Assembly (NCBI GenBank): GCA_032622095.1
Contig: CP136068.1
Location: 136,965,989-137,029,988, forward strand
Length of the DNA stretch: 64,000 nt
From: Siphonodentalium dalli
Lineage: Eukaryota; Mollusca; Scaphopoda; Gadilida; Siphonodentaliidae
Direction of reading: 5' to 3'
The first letter of the stretch is position 1. The number at the start of each line of letters is the position of its first letter. This document shows positions 24,601 through 29,944 of the stretch, piece after piece. The notes beneath the pieces were generated by a model, which was not told the origin of the DNA, searched no databases, and saw only the letters and a list, made by a program, of their open reading frames with translations. A program made the translations under genes and the position numbers.

Positions 24601-27600
24601 ATAAAGTCTGTTATAGTAGAGTAACAGGTCCAAAACAGCATCAACCCAACCGATATCCCAAGCTGTTGTGGACTAAGAAGACTTGGTGCAATGAAACACT
24701 TAATTCTGATTTAATACAGAAATACAGTTCCATATGGGGTGATGAAAACATAAATATTACAAACACAAATATTTATACATAGTAAAATTTTTAAATATGG
24801 TTCACTCACATGTTACACCAGAAAGTTTCTGTACCCATTTTGTACATATAACTTTGTCTTTATGGCCATTCAATGTAGCAAGTATTCTGGCGGCTTTGTT
24901 CTTGACCTGTAACATATTGTCAAAACTGATTGAATGGAAGATCATAAGAAATTCATTCCAGGAGAACATCTATATGCTTTCAATGCACTGATTAAGTTTC
25001 ATCAAAATGGATGTTTTATGGTCAGGTCTTACCTGTACTTGTATACGCAGCAAGTCCCTGGATATGCAGCAAATCCCCGGTAAACGCAGCAAGTCCCTGG
25101 TAAATACAGCAAGTCCCTCTAATTTAGGGTGGATTAGTGGAGTTGTTGATGAGTTTAATCAGTGTTTTATTATCCATTTGATTTATGATCTGTGGCAGTT
25201 GATTAGAGTTGATTGGAAATCTTTATCCCTTTATAATTATTTAAGATGGGTATTTGTAGATTTTTATATATAAAATAAAATAGTTTTTCTAAGTTTTATT
25301 AAGTTGCTATTTCTTTTATTCTACTCACTATTTAATATAATTTAATTAATATGATTTATATTTCTTTGTGATATTCCTGTTTTCACTGCGTAAACACATG
25401 TCGGTGATTAATTATCACTGAACAGGTGTTTGTTTTTGTAGGACAAAGGAACTTTCTGGGAGTTTCTTCTTTGAAGATTTGTTTGTTTTCTTAACCAGAC
25501 TGAATAATTATCAACCAGTGTTATTTCAAGATTCAGCTCACGTCTGAGATGGCATGTTGTATTTAATCAAATGTATATAAGCTGCAACTAAGATTTCAGA
25601 AATCATAACCAATCTTAGAATTTATACAATGCGTCTTACTGATCCTGATCGTTACCCTTGTGGCATGTGTGGTATTCAATGTTTTAAAGATTGCATTGAA
25701 TGTACTGGCTGTAAACAATGGACACATTACCAATGTGTTCCGATGATTTCGACAATACGTTTAATTTAGGACAAGTGCACGTTACTATAGGGTGTTTTAA
25801 ACATTTAGCCATAACCAGACGAGGGACGACCAATCATCCAATTTTTCCAGGACCAGTGCTAATACATGGTAATTCCGACTGGACTACTTGTGCAACATTC
25901 TTTTCTGAACGGAATAACAACATATATATACAGCAGATACCGCGTCATTTTTCGACTACAGGGTTCAAAAAGTGAGTACAAGGAATTGCAACGTAGTTTA
26001 TTTGGATTCGGACAGTTTACGTTAACCAAGGAGTTCGCAAAATTCTATGTTCGCCCGGAAATTTGGAAATCAAAATCATCAGAAGTAAGAGACAAGCATT
26101 TTAAAAGATTTTTAAGAGAAATAAAGCCAGTTCACGAAAAGATGCTGAGAACAACAGACGGCCAGAGGATGGTACTTACAGCAGTCAGTGCAGGAAAAAA
26201 ACCGGGACAACGAAAGAGAAAATGAACGGCAAAGAATACCACAATCCCTCATAGCAAAGTTTCCAGGACCGGACAGTGAAATAAAACAACATAGAGATAA
26301 AAAAAAAAAATTTTAATACATGTATCCAAATATTTTTTTATTCAATAAAATCTTCCCAAACAAATGCCTTAATACCTTGGTTTTTCCCCTTCCTTACTGG
26401 CCACATATATATACAATTTATTCTAATAAACTTTTCTTTCAGCTCACTGCTATATATATATGTATATTTATAAAGATGTGCTCTATTTTTCTTTTGTTGC
26501 TATTCTACTATTATCATGTTACTTGTTTGCATTTACCAATAAAACATCTAAAAAAAAACAACTCTTAATTTTATCATTCAATGATTCAGTCCCACAATTC
26601 AGTCCAATTCCCTTCAATAATCTATCAGTATTACGATCAAATTAAAGCCCTTTGATTAAAGCCCTTTGTAATCAGCGACTCCACTGATTAAACATATCGT
26701 TGTGTAAACACGCATGGCTAATCCGCCGTAATCCACCCTCGGCGAGAGGGACTTGCTGCATATACCAGGGACTTGCTGCGTTTACCGGGGACTTGCTGCA
26801 TATCCAGGGACTTGCTGCGTATAGTAGAACCGCTTGTAAACTTACTAAATAACAAATTTACATGTACATGCGATCTTACTACATGTACTTCCAGTACGAT
26901 TTTCCTCAAAAGTTAAAGTTTTAAGTTAGTGTCAGATAGATTTGTGGTTTCATAGGTTTGAAGTTGTTAATTTAAAATTAAAGGTACGTATCATCCATGA
27001 CTTGTATCATGTAAATTGACTGAATTATTTTATCTTAGGAACATATAACAACCAAGAAATATACTTCCCATGTTCTTTTTACGACTTTATATGGTTCCCT
27101 GTCAAAACTTCAAAAAGTACTGGTGGAATATGATCTCTACAGGCGTTAACCAGAGTAGAGATTCGATCTACCAAAGAAATAGACAACTCAATGACTCACT
27201 ACGGCTTAGTGCAATTTGCGATGTTTTAATTAAGGCTTACTGACCTCTGGTAGCATGTTTTGTGAAAATATGAGATTTTGTTTGAAAAAGTAGAAAGATG
27301 CCAATTCGTATTCACATGTCATTCACAAGAACGTTCAATTTATGTGGTTCACTTGATTGGATAAAGCTTCACTCAGAGACGACTGTTCGCAAAATGCCAT
27401 GCCCATGGTTCGCCGCAAAAGAATTATATCACTCCAAAGTATACAAAAGGTATTACACTACAGTGTACATGGTAAGGAGGTTTTCTAACACTTTTGGAAC
27501 TAGAAATATACAAGACAATAGTCAATACCCGACCATAATCGTTGCATCAGTCAGAAATTCAATGGTGACGGCTGAACCACAGGCTTTGGTAGTTTTATAT

Positions 27601-29502
27601 ACCTTTTTCATGAAAATTTTATCCTATCTTACTTATAAAGAGTACAGGTGAATAACTAGCCATGAAAGTAGCGATGTGCCCACTGTATACCGGTACCTAA
27701 AATGCCATATTCGGCGCAAGTTCCGGTTTGGTAAAGGCAGATTATCATAAGAACATCTAGAGCATAATGTACTCGGGTACGAAATTAAAAGCGTGTTCAA
27801 ATTGGATTGTTCCAGATATCTCCCCAATAAAACAATTGCCTTAGTCACACATTTAAGCAGAACTTAAATAATAGGGTGTCTACTCTTGAGTGCCTAATAA
27901 ACATACATGTACGATTATTACAATCGAAGTAAAATTCCCACCTGTACGATCATTATTTGGTCCTGTACGTTTATTAAATTAACCAAAAGAAATAATTCAC
28001 CAATCTTAAATTGTGTTATTCATAGATAAATGAACTCTGATTCAATGATTGTTGACAGTGATCAGCACACTGTAGATTCACAGACCTGGCTATCAATCAA
28101 AACTATTTCTGTCACATGGCATCAGTAAACCAGTCAGATGGTGCATTTTGTTGGGATGTACCGGTATGGTACTAATAGTTCCAGTCTGTACGTTTATTCC
28201 GCCCTGTATTCAGTTACGCGACATTTTCCAACCTGTACTATTATTCCGCCCTGTACTTTTATTAGGCACTCAAGAGTAGTATTTTATTTATTTATCAAAA
28301 TGAAACCAAAAAAACGCCAGTTGACTAACTGAATATGTTGAATGTAATCATGTCTAATGTAACCAAATGCTGGATGCGAAATGTCTCCTTGCACCATACC
28401 AAACGCCCTTGAACTTCAGCAATAGTAGGGCCGCTGGGGTTGTTTTGCGTACAAAATCCAAAACTCTGTCCAAGGCTGGAACAGCAGGTCGACAATCGAA
28501 CAGACCTGGATCAATCAGATAGTCAACCGAGTAGACCCCTACAGCAGCAATTACCGTAACAGACGTATGTTTTCAACAATTTTATTTCTTCCAAAAATTG
28601 TTTTTCAGGAACAAGGTGTGTACGGTGAATTAGGTAATATATATATTGGTGTATTGAAGTATATATTAGCATATATGCATATAGACAACTTACATGTGAG
28701 AGTGGTTAAAACAATGTTTTAAAATTTTGTGATTTCTGCTACAGAATTACTTATATACCTGTACTCTTTATTATACCATAAGTAAGATAGGATAACATTT
28801 TCATGAAAAAGGTATATAAAACTACCAAAGCCTAGGCTGTGGCTGAATCATGCTATTTCGTACCGAATATTGTCATCCCCTTAGGAAGTTAGGTGTATGT
28901 CTAAGATATATTTTTTAAATATTTTTTTCTACAAGCTAGCGCTCCCCTAGTTCAGTCATGAACGTAGTGCGTATCCTTCTAATCGGACAGCTAATCTATT
29001 GCGGAGTGTTAGGTATTTTCCCCACAACTTAAAAACTGACTATGACTGGAGAACGCAGGAGGCGCTATCTATACTCTCCGCGCCCGCGCAGAGAACGTTG
29101 AAGCAGCAATCTGCGAAAGCGGTCATGTTGACCTAGCGCTCCCCATGTGGCCGACAAGTTAATTGTCCACGGTCGGTAATTAAGTTCAAGGTGCAGTTCG
29201 ATTAAAAACCAAGATGACGATTCGTTTTCAAAGTATCCGTCCTATAGTAAAGAGGCTAAAATCTCAGTAACGTTCGCAGGGCCTTAAATTTTAATATGAA
29301 TTAAATATATACGGTATATATAAATATATAACGAAATTAGGAAATAAAACTTGAATTTATAAAAAAACAAGTATTTTCACACCTCTGGTTGATAAATGGC
29401 GACTGAATAACAACTCCCAAAGCAAATTAAACCGTCATTATTTGAGTCAAGGCACTGTGGTGTCCTGTTACAGCCAGCACTTATGTAGCGCGTCGAAAAC
29501 AT
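511..29502 (-). CDS. ELP2: ELP2 gene, coding exons 1-11 (3' part outside window)
   Basis: Elongator complex protein 2, the double WD40-propeller scaffold of Elongator, which acts in tRNA wobble-uridine modification. Eleven minus-strand exons were assembled by reading splice sites: 29383-29502, 24810-24906, 21864-21928, 20238-20388, 19469-19549, 18255-18319, 13733-13799, 10487-10639, 8844-8939, 1967-2067 and 511-633. All phases join, giving about 373 residues from the initiator Met, roughly the first 45 percent of a usual 800-830 residue ELP2. Diagnostic peptides include [42 protein letters not shown] and [15 protein letters not shown], all close to known animal ELP2. The order of WD repeats matches the family. 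Introns are 0.8-6.8 kb and filled with transposons. No frameshift or stop was seen in any exon, so the gene looks intact. Identification comes from remembered family sequence, not from a search. Confidence 0.95.
652..906. mobile_element. hAT-type MITE (family E) with exact 8-bp target duplication
   Basis: 255 bp with terminal inverted repeats CAAGCCTTGAAATAG and CTATTTCAAGGCTTG. It is flanked on both sides by CGTATAGA (644-651 and 907-914), the 8-bp duplication expected of hAT transposition. Inside are two palindromes in a row, each built from the CCAGAGGGTGAATTTRGTGA arm, so the transcript would fold as two hairpins. It lies in ELP2 intron 10, 18 bp from the exon 11 acceptor. Confidence 0.88.
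907..1725. other. ELP2 intron 10, no recognised feature
   Basis: AT-rich intron. Two direct copies of a CTTYTGTTTACATAACA motif are present near 1181 and 1341. No exon or transposon end was recognised. Confidence 0.5.
1726..1842. repeat. TA-flanked palindromic MITE (family G), single arm
   Basis: One arm of the family that starts TACAGTAATGCYCTAA and continues through CAGAATTATGGGTAAC to ATTCATCGGAAAGCTC. The other arm is missing, so it is a broken copy. Complete copies are at 19215, 20464, 43050 and 63660. Confidence 0.8.
1967..2067 (-). CDS. ELP2: ELP2 coding exon 10
   Basis: 101 nt, phase 1 in and phase 0 out; acceptor TCTCACAG, donor GTAGTT. It encodes [20 protein letters not shown] followed by [13 protein letters not shown], nearly identical to the strongly conserved [17 protein letters not shown] block of ELP2. 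This is the clearest diagnostic peptide in the gene. Confidence 0.96.
2108..2540. repeat. hAT-type MITE fragments, family E variant
   Basis: A variant terminus CAAGCCTGAGTTTAGTGTG is followed by the family E palindrome at about 2138-2225, then about 200 bp of spacer and a second palindrome at 2430-2535. The same arrangement, spacer included, recurs at 44980-45420, so this is a longer subfamily. It starts about 43 bp upstream of the ELP2 exon 10 acceptor. Confidence 0.7.
2690..3190. repeat. Unclassified inverted repeat element
   Basis: Arms of about 100 bp are inverted copies: 2705-2810 (GAGATCATACTCCACCAGTT, then AATAAATTTCTTAGTCAATA) and 3050-3175. Diverged pieces of the same arm occur near 27090-27175 and 46700. 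No target duplication was identified. Confidence 0.65.
3344..3609. mobile_element. TTAA-type MITE (family D)
   Basis: It starts TTAACCCTTTCTGTACTAAATG-like and ends with the inverse GCTTAGTATAGAAAG. A central palindrome is built on TGTTCAGATAATTAGTTCAAC. Other copies or pieces are at 4600-4780, 11925-12145, 20430-20990, 21260-21545, 53605-53705 and 63622-64000. Confidence 0.7.
3821..4089. mobile_element. TTAA-flanked MITE (family A), twin TATA hairpins
   Basis: It is bounded by TTAA with CCCTTT/AAAGGG ends, as in piggyBac-type elements. Inside are two hairpins, each an inverted pair of TTCTCTTRTATATGCGAG and its complement, at about 3878-3945 and 3975-4045. 3610-3820 between the elements shows nothing recognised. 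Confidence 0.8.
4090..4600. repeat. Dispersed degenerate repeat with GGACAGACAGA tail
   Basis: Degenerate direct repeats (AAGATAACTCTARAA, then AACAACGTYATTTRCCCCTC) end in a GGATGGACAGACAGACAGAC run at about 4480-4510. This is the style of dispersed repeat seen in bivalve introns, and similar stretches occur at 15.0-15.8, 21.0-21.2 and 58.0-58.6 kb. There is no coding signal. Confidence 0.55.
4600..4780. repeat. Family D MITE piece with a long poly-G run
   Basis: It carries the family D arm (ATTCTCCCACTCGGTCATAA, then TATACATTGGACTGG) and the inverse end GCATAGAAAGGGTT. A run of about 18 G at 4651-4668 interrupts it. Confidence 0.6.
4977..5313. mobile_element. Palindromic MITE nested in family C element
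   Basis: Inverted arms of about 58 bp run from GATATTTTTAAAAATATAAT to CACTGAACTAT. Its inner 200 bp (5020-5215) is the inverse of 8605-8790, so it shares a family with the right end of the larger element beside it. Confidence 0.75.
5318..8802. mobile_element. Unclassified 3.5-kb element with decayed reading frames
   Basis: Terminal inverted repeats CCGCCAAAGGAAGCCCTCAC at 5323 and its inverse ending at 8793. The interior is more GC-rich than the surroundings. Minus-strand frames at 7396-7986, 7772-8035 and around 8100-8300 overlap or break, and a related stretch recurs at 5490-5780 (shared GGCCCA-TCG-GATGGC and GAACGACCTGC motifs). The peptide [20 protein letters not shown] near 8110-8170 looks like real former protein, perhaps a capsid-like ORF1 of a retroelement, but I cannot name the family. 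No transposase, RT or integrase motif was seen. Confidence 0.45.
8844..8939 (-). CDS. ELP2: ELP2 coding exon 9
   Basis: 96 nt, phase 1 in and out; acceptor TTCTCAG, donor GTATCT. It encodes [20 protein letters not shown] followed by RWQPSSKT, matching AVTLETVLAGHENWV of vertebrate ELP2. The donor is followed at intron base 7 by a TTAA that forms the end of a 4-kb transposon composite. Three decayed copies of the exon's first part lie in the next upstream intron (9895-10275). Confidence 0.93.
9267..9434. mobile_element. TTAA-type MITE (family A), short copy
   Basis: It starts TTATCCCTTTCATGATG (TTAA mutated) and ends AAAGGGTTAA, with one CTTATATATGCGAG hairpin at 9318-9390. 8985-9266 is intron with nothing recognised. 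Confidence 0.75.
9550..9741. mobile_element. TTAA-type MITE (family A), internally decayed copy
   Basis: It starts TTAACCCTTTCATGATGG, carries one full and one damaged TATATA hairpin, and ends at GGTTAA without the usual AAAGGG end. Confidence 0.65.
9895..10275 (-). pseudogene. Tandem decayed copies of the ELP2 exon 9 acceptor and 5' part
   Basis: Three copies of a 139-148 bp unit resemble the acceptor side of ELP2 exon 9. Shared landmarks are the CATACAG-TTTGACTCA block (9975, 10114 and 10262, compared with 8963 beside the real exon), the GTATTCTCAG acceptor, and exon bases corresponding to VYAVTLES. In the copies the coding part is degenerate, with a stop in at least one, and no donor follows. 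They are partial duplications, not functional exons. Confidence 0.7.
10487..10639 (-). CDS. ELP2: ELP2 coding exon 8
   Basis: 153 nt, phase 1 in and out; acceptor CACTTCAG, donor GTATGC. It encodes [20 protein letters not shown], then a charged loop and [10 protein letters not shown], matching ASCSQDCLIRIW and IRLKENTFT of vertebrate ELP2. The charged loop differs in sequence, as expected for a variable insertion. Confidence 0.93.
10736..10983. mobile_element. TTAA-type MITE (family A)
   Basis: It starts TTAACCCTTTCATGACGGG and has one full hairpin and a damaged second hairpin. The right end has lost AAAGGG but stops at a TTAA (10980-10983). 10984-11924 holds no recognised exon or element end and is AT-rich intron 7. 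Confidence 0.7.
11925..12145. repeat. Family D MITE
   Basis: A central palindrome (GGAAATGTTCAGATGATAAG and its inverse ATTATCTGAACATTTCC) is followed by CCCCTC-A-ATGAATAATA and the family arm TATACTTGTATAACTGAGTG, as in 3344-3609 but in the other orientation. Confidence 0.6.
12212..12481. mobile_element. TTAA-flanked MITE (family C) with GC-rich insert
   Basis: It is bounded by TTAACCCTTTCAGTGCCAG and CACTGAAAGGGTTAA, with the GAGCTCTTAGAGCTC centre. About 118 bp at 12303-12420, rich in CGA and CGC, is absent from the 216-bp copy at 47885-48100 and so is a separate insertion of unknown type. Confidence 0.8.
12614..13721. mobile_element. Palindromic MITE (family G) split by a nested element
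   Basis: Left arm 12614-12702 and right arm 13611-13721 are the two halves of the family G palindrome (CAGTAATKCCCTAAATAA ends). The centre is replaced by about 900 bp. The right end, with a TA at 13722-13723, lies nine bases past the donor of ELP2 exon 7. Confidence 0.8.
12703..13610. mobile_element. Nested element with subterminal tandem repeats
   Basis: The left end carries at least five units of about 20 bp of the type GACCCTGGCTYATAYGGACC (12715-12818). The right end carries inverse units of type GGTCCGTATVAGCCAGGG (13437-13586). The AT-rich interior, 12820-13436, contains no convincing coding sequence. The layout resembles 25042-26823, with a different repeat unit. Confidence 0.65.
13733..13799 (-). 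CDS. ELP2: ELP2 coding exon 7
   Basis: 67 nt, phase 0 in and phase 1 out; acceptor TTTTCCAG, donor GTAATA. It encodes [20 protein letters not shown] followed by TD, with GHEDWIR as in vertebrate ELP2. It has no Met and is too short to be caught as an open reading frame, but it is required to join exons 6 and 8 in phase. A transposon end lies nine bases into the intron after the donor. Confidence 0.92.
13850..14265. repeat. Unclassified large inverted repeat
   Basis: Arms of about 130-150 bp: 13853-13990 (GGTACTCAATCCGATTAAGC, AGTCGAGGAACC, CTCAGAGTGATCAGATATTG) and its diverged inverse at 14118-14263. Probably an old palindromic transposon. 14266-15040 has nothing recognised except a run of about 27 C at 14820-14846. 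Confidence 0.6.
15040..15830. repeat. Dispersed degenerate repeat, bivalve-like
   Basis: Degenerate direct units of about 170 bp (AACAAATCTGAATSTGAGTC, then ACCAAATATGAACCC) end in GGATGGACGGACAGACAGAT and the motif CTCAGGTGAGCTTAAAAA. Repeats ending in this motif are familiar from bivalve genomes. An apparent frame at 15397-15621 is part of the repeat. Confidence 0.6.
15955..16030. repeat. Isolated TATA hairpin of family A
   Basis: An inverted pair CCAGTGCATTCTTTTATATG and CATATATAAGAGAATGCAC without the TTAA ends. A C-run precedes it at 15852. Confidence 0.6.
16188..16443. mobile_element. TTAA-flanked MITE (family A), complete
   Basis: It is bounded by TTAACCCTTTCATGATGGG and TCATTAAAGGGTTAA and carries two TATATA hairpins at about 16240-16308 and 16335-16396. 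It is a good reference copy of the family. Confidence 0.82.
16759..17288. mobile_element. hAT-type MITE with exact 8-bp target duplication
   Basis: 530 bp with ends CAGTGTTCACGCT and AGCGTGAACACTG, flanked on both sides by TTCATTAC (16751-16758 and 17289-17296). The interior has repeated TTTTAGCCA motifs near both ends. The open frames in 16969-17388 overlap the element and are not supported as genes. Confidence 0.88.
17300..18250. other. ELP2 intron 6, no recognised feature
   Basis: AT-rich intron with no exon, inverted repeat or transposon end recognised. Several accidental plus-strand frames lack splice or homology support. Confidence 0.5.
18255..18319 (-). CDS. ELP2: ELP2 coding exon 6
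   Basis: 65 nt, phase 1 in and phase 0 out; acceptor TTTCAG, donor GTGAGT. It encodes [19 protein letters not shown] followed by NNM, matching the PILACGNDDCRIHIF segment of vertebrate ELP2. Confidence 0.92.
18361..18980 (+). repeat. Dispersed repeat, copy 1 (pair with 46250-46670)
   Basis: It shares long stretches with 46250-46670 in the same orientation: CAATCTCTACCAGA, TGACTCTGTCACTGG, GGGGTTTTCCAGC, and GTGCGTTTAGACTTTTGTGT onward. Copy 1 carries extra sequence around 18480-18650. No coding potential; family unknown. Confidence 0.7.
19215..19432. mobile_element. TA-flanked palindromic MITE (family G)
   Basis: 218 bp including TA on both sides, with arms of about 100 bp starting CAGTAATGCCCTAAATAAT. 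It would fold as a single long hairpin. The TA target and short palindromic form suit a Tc1/mariner-type non-autonomous element. Confidence 0.85.
19469..19549 (-). CDS. ELP2: ELP2 coding exon 5
   Basis: 81 nt, phase 1 in and out; acceptor TTTCAG, donor GTGAGT. It encodes [20 protein letters not shown] then TLIPGTN, matching the [22 protein letters not shown] segment of vertebrate ELP2. A palindromic TA-flanked element ends 36 bp past the donor (19215-19432). Confidence 0.9.
20238..20388 (-). CDS. ELP2: ELP2 coding exon 4
   Basis: 151 nt, phase 0 in and phase 1 out; acceptor TTGCAG, donor GTACTG (weaker than consensus). It encodes a complete WD repeat with [11 protein letters not shown] and [13 protein letters not shown]. 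The loop HDGDGQKT between strands is longer than in an average WD repeat, as is usual for ELP2. Confidence 0.92.
20430..20990. repeat. Family D MITE array with nested family G element
   Basis: A family D element (TTTCTATACTAAATACTCAG, then GTTCAGATAA) is interrupted by a family G palindrome at 20464-20665. After it come three direct units of TTGCCA-ACACCCCTCCAAAT then GAATAATAGA-CATTCCAGTA (about 20725-20950). 19550-20237 around it is plain intron. Confidence 0.65.
20464..20665. mobile_element. TA-flanked palindromic MITE (family G), nested in family D
   Basis: 202 bp, TA-flanked, with two nearly perfect inverted arms. It is younger than the family D element it splits. Confidence 0.85.
20995..21545. 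repeat. Dispersed repeat and family D MITE piece
   Basis: 20995-21190 is a degenerate repeat with a GGAAGGACAGACA-type end, as near 4.4 and 15.7 kb. 21260-21545 has the family D parts (ACTACTCGTCAATGAGTATT, the CCTTCTATATGAATAATAG block and an end GCACTGAAAGGGTT). 21546-21863 is AT-rich intron with nothing recognised. Confidence 0.55.
21864..21928 (-). CDS. ELP2: ELP2 coding exon 3
   Basis: 65 nt. Acceptor CTCTACAG and donor GTGTGT; a serine codon is split across the preceding intron. It encodes [21 protein letters not shown], the D and W end of a WD repeat, matching the ELVSGGSDNQVIHW segment of vertebrate ELP2. The hAT-like element 22011-24189 sits 82 bp away in intron 2. Confidence 0.92.
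22273..22534 (+). mobile_element. Helitron-type element, copy 1
   Basis: 262 bp starting TCTCATATATATTTTGAAG after an A and ending CGGCTAG before a T, as for Helitrons (5' TC, 3' CTAG, A/T insertion site). About 11 bases before the end is a short hairpin, GCCC-AGACAACGT-CGGGC. The interior has a TGTCTGTTTGTC run. Confidence 0.75.
22535..23139 (+). mobile_element. Helitron-type element, copy 2, with 122-bp internal tandem repeats
   Basis: It follows copy 1 with no gap: the T after the first CTAG is the first base of the second TCTCATATA. It ends GACAACATCGGCTAG before T. Inside, a unit of exactly 122 bp recurs (landmark TGCTATGTGAATG at 22741, 22863 and 22985). The repeating frames on both strands in 22537-23215 come from this tandem repeat and are not genes. 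Confidence 0.78.
24810..24906 (-). CDS. ELP2: ELP2 coding exon 2
   Basis: 97 nt, phase 0 in and phase 1 out. The acceptor is TTACAG and the donor a consensus GTGAGT. It encodes the first typical WD repeat, with [20 protein letters not shown] containing the GH pair. Intron 1 to its right (24907-29382) holds an inverted-repeat element at 25042-26823 and a nested pair at 27.5-28.9 kb. Confidence 0.92.
25042..26823. mobile_element. Inverted-repeat element with subterminal tandem repeats
   Basis: 1.78 kb in ELP2 intron 1. The first about 80 bp is four units of type GCAGCAAGTCCCTGGTAAAC; the last about 80 bp is the inverse. Outer ends are TATACGCAGCAAGTCCCTGG on both sides. No convincing target duplication was found. 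The interior holds a broken transposase-like reading frame (25629-26225), so this is probably an internally deleted derivative of an autonomous element. Confidence 0.8.
25629..26225 (+). pseudogene. Broken transposase-like ORF with zinc finger, possibly MULE-like
   Basis: The first frame (25629-25769) encodes a 46-residue PHD-like finger, [20 protein letters not shown] then CKQWTHYQC, and stops. The next frame (about 25738-25975) has [20 protein letters not shown] third frame (to 26225) gives [20 protein letters not shown] and ends in a basic tail, [10 protein letters not shown]. The arrangement of zinc finger, then GPVLIH-type block, then a charged C-terminus resembles MULE-like transposases of invertebrates as I recall them. 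The catalytic middle seems deleted after LFGFG. Two frame changes make it non-functional. The class assignment is tentative. Confidence 0.5.
27545..28865. mobile_element. Unclassified 1.3-kb inverted-repeat element
   Basis: Arms of about 100 bp: 27565-27650 (CAGGCTTTGGTAGTTTTATA, then TTACTTATAAAGAGTACAGG) and the inverse at 28757-28850. It carries the nested element 27873-28280. It is in ELP2 intron 1, and no target duplication was seen. 26900-27545 is intron with one diverged copy of the 2690-3190 arm. 28870-29380 shows nothing recognised. Confidence 0.65.
27873..28280. mobile_element. Nested inverted-repeat element with CCTGTAC repeats
   Basis: Ends CTACTCTTGAGTGCCTAATA and TATTAGGCACTCAAGAGTAG are exact inverses. 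Inside, near each end, are degenerate repeats of CCTGTACGWTTATT. No clear target duplication. Confidence 0.75.
29383..29502 (-). CDS. ELP2: ELP2 coding exon 1 (start codon)
   Basis: 120 nt, 40 codons, phase 0 at the donor (GAG then GTGTGA). The start is the ATG at 29502-29500, giving [16 protein letters not shown]; an in-frame TGA lies about 20 codons upstream with no other ATG between, which fixes the start. The end, [16 protein letters not shown], matches the conserved first blade of ELP2 (FGTSCSVVLYDP in vertebrates). The 5' untranslated region and promoter were not recognised. Confidence 0.9.
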
Positions 29503-29944
29503 GTTGCATTTCACCACCGGAAATCCAATAAATTCTAAATACGTACTAGAAAAAAATCATTCCTAAAATGTGAGAAACCTATGTCTGTATTTTTGCTCGA
29601 GTTCTCGTATATAATAAGGGCGCGTACACATGGGTGCAACATTTGTTTGGCTCGTGCTGCCGCGCACGTGACTGCATTTGTAGATATGGCAGTGCAGAAC
29701 CTTTATAGATGCACTGGTCCAGGTGCTACCACGGTCGAGTAACTTTATAACCATGTGGTGACTCCAGGGACGTGGCTAGAGGGTCTCCGTTAGGGGGGGG
29801 GGGGGGGTGTCCACCTCGGTAATTCCAATTGCACCCCCCCCCTTGAATCAAACAAGATACAAGATTTTGCATAATTCCATTTGCACCCCACCCCTTGAAT
29901 CAAAACCAAAACACTCCTTGAATCAGACCAAATGTTTTGCATAA
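29503..29944. other. Region upstream of ELP2 exon 1
   Basis: It should contain the ELP2 5' untranslated region and promoter; no TATA box or initiator could be assigned. A G-run at 29794-29807 and two CCCC-TTGAATCAAA direct repeats (29835-29930) border the LINE fragment. A small minus frame at 29563-29754 has no support. Confidence 0.4.
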
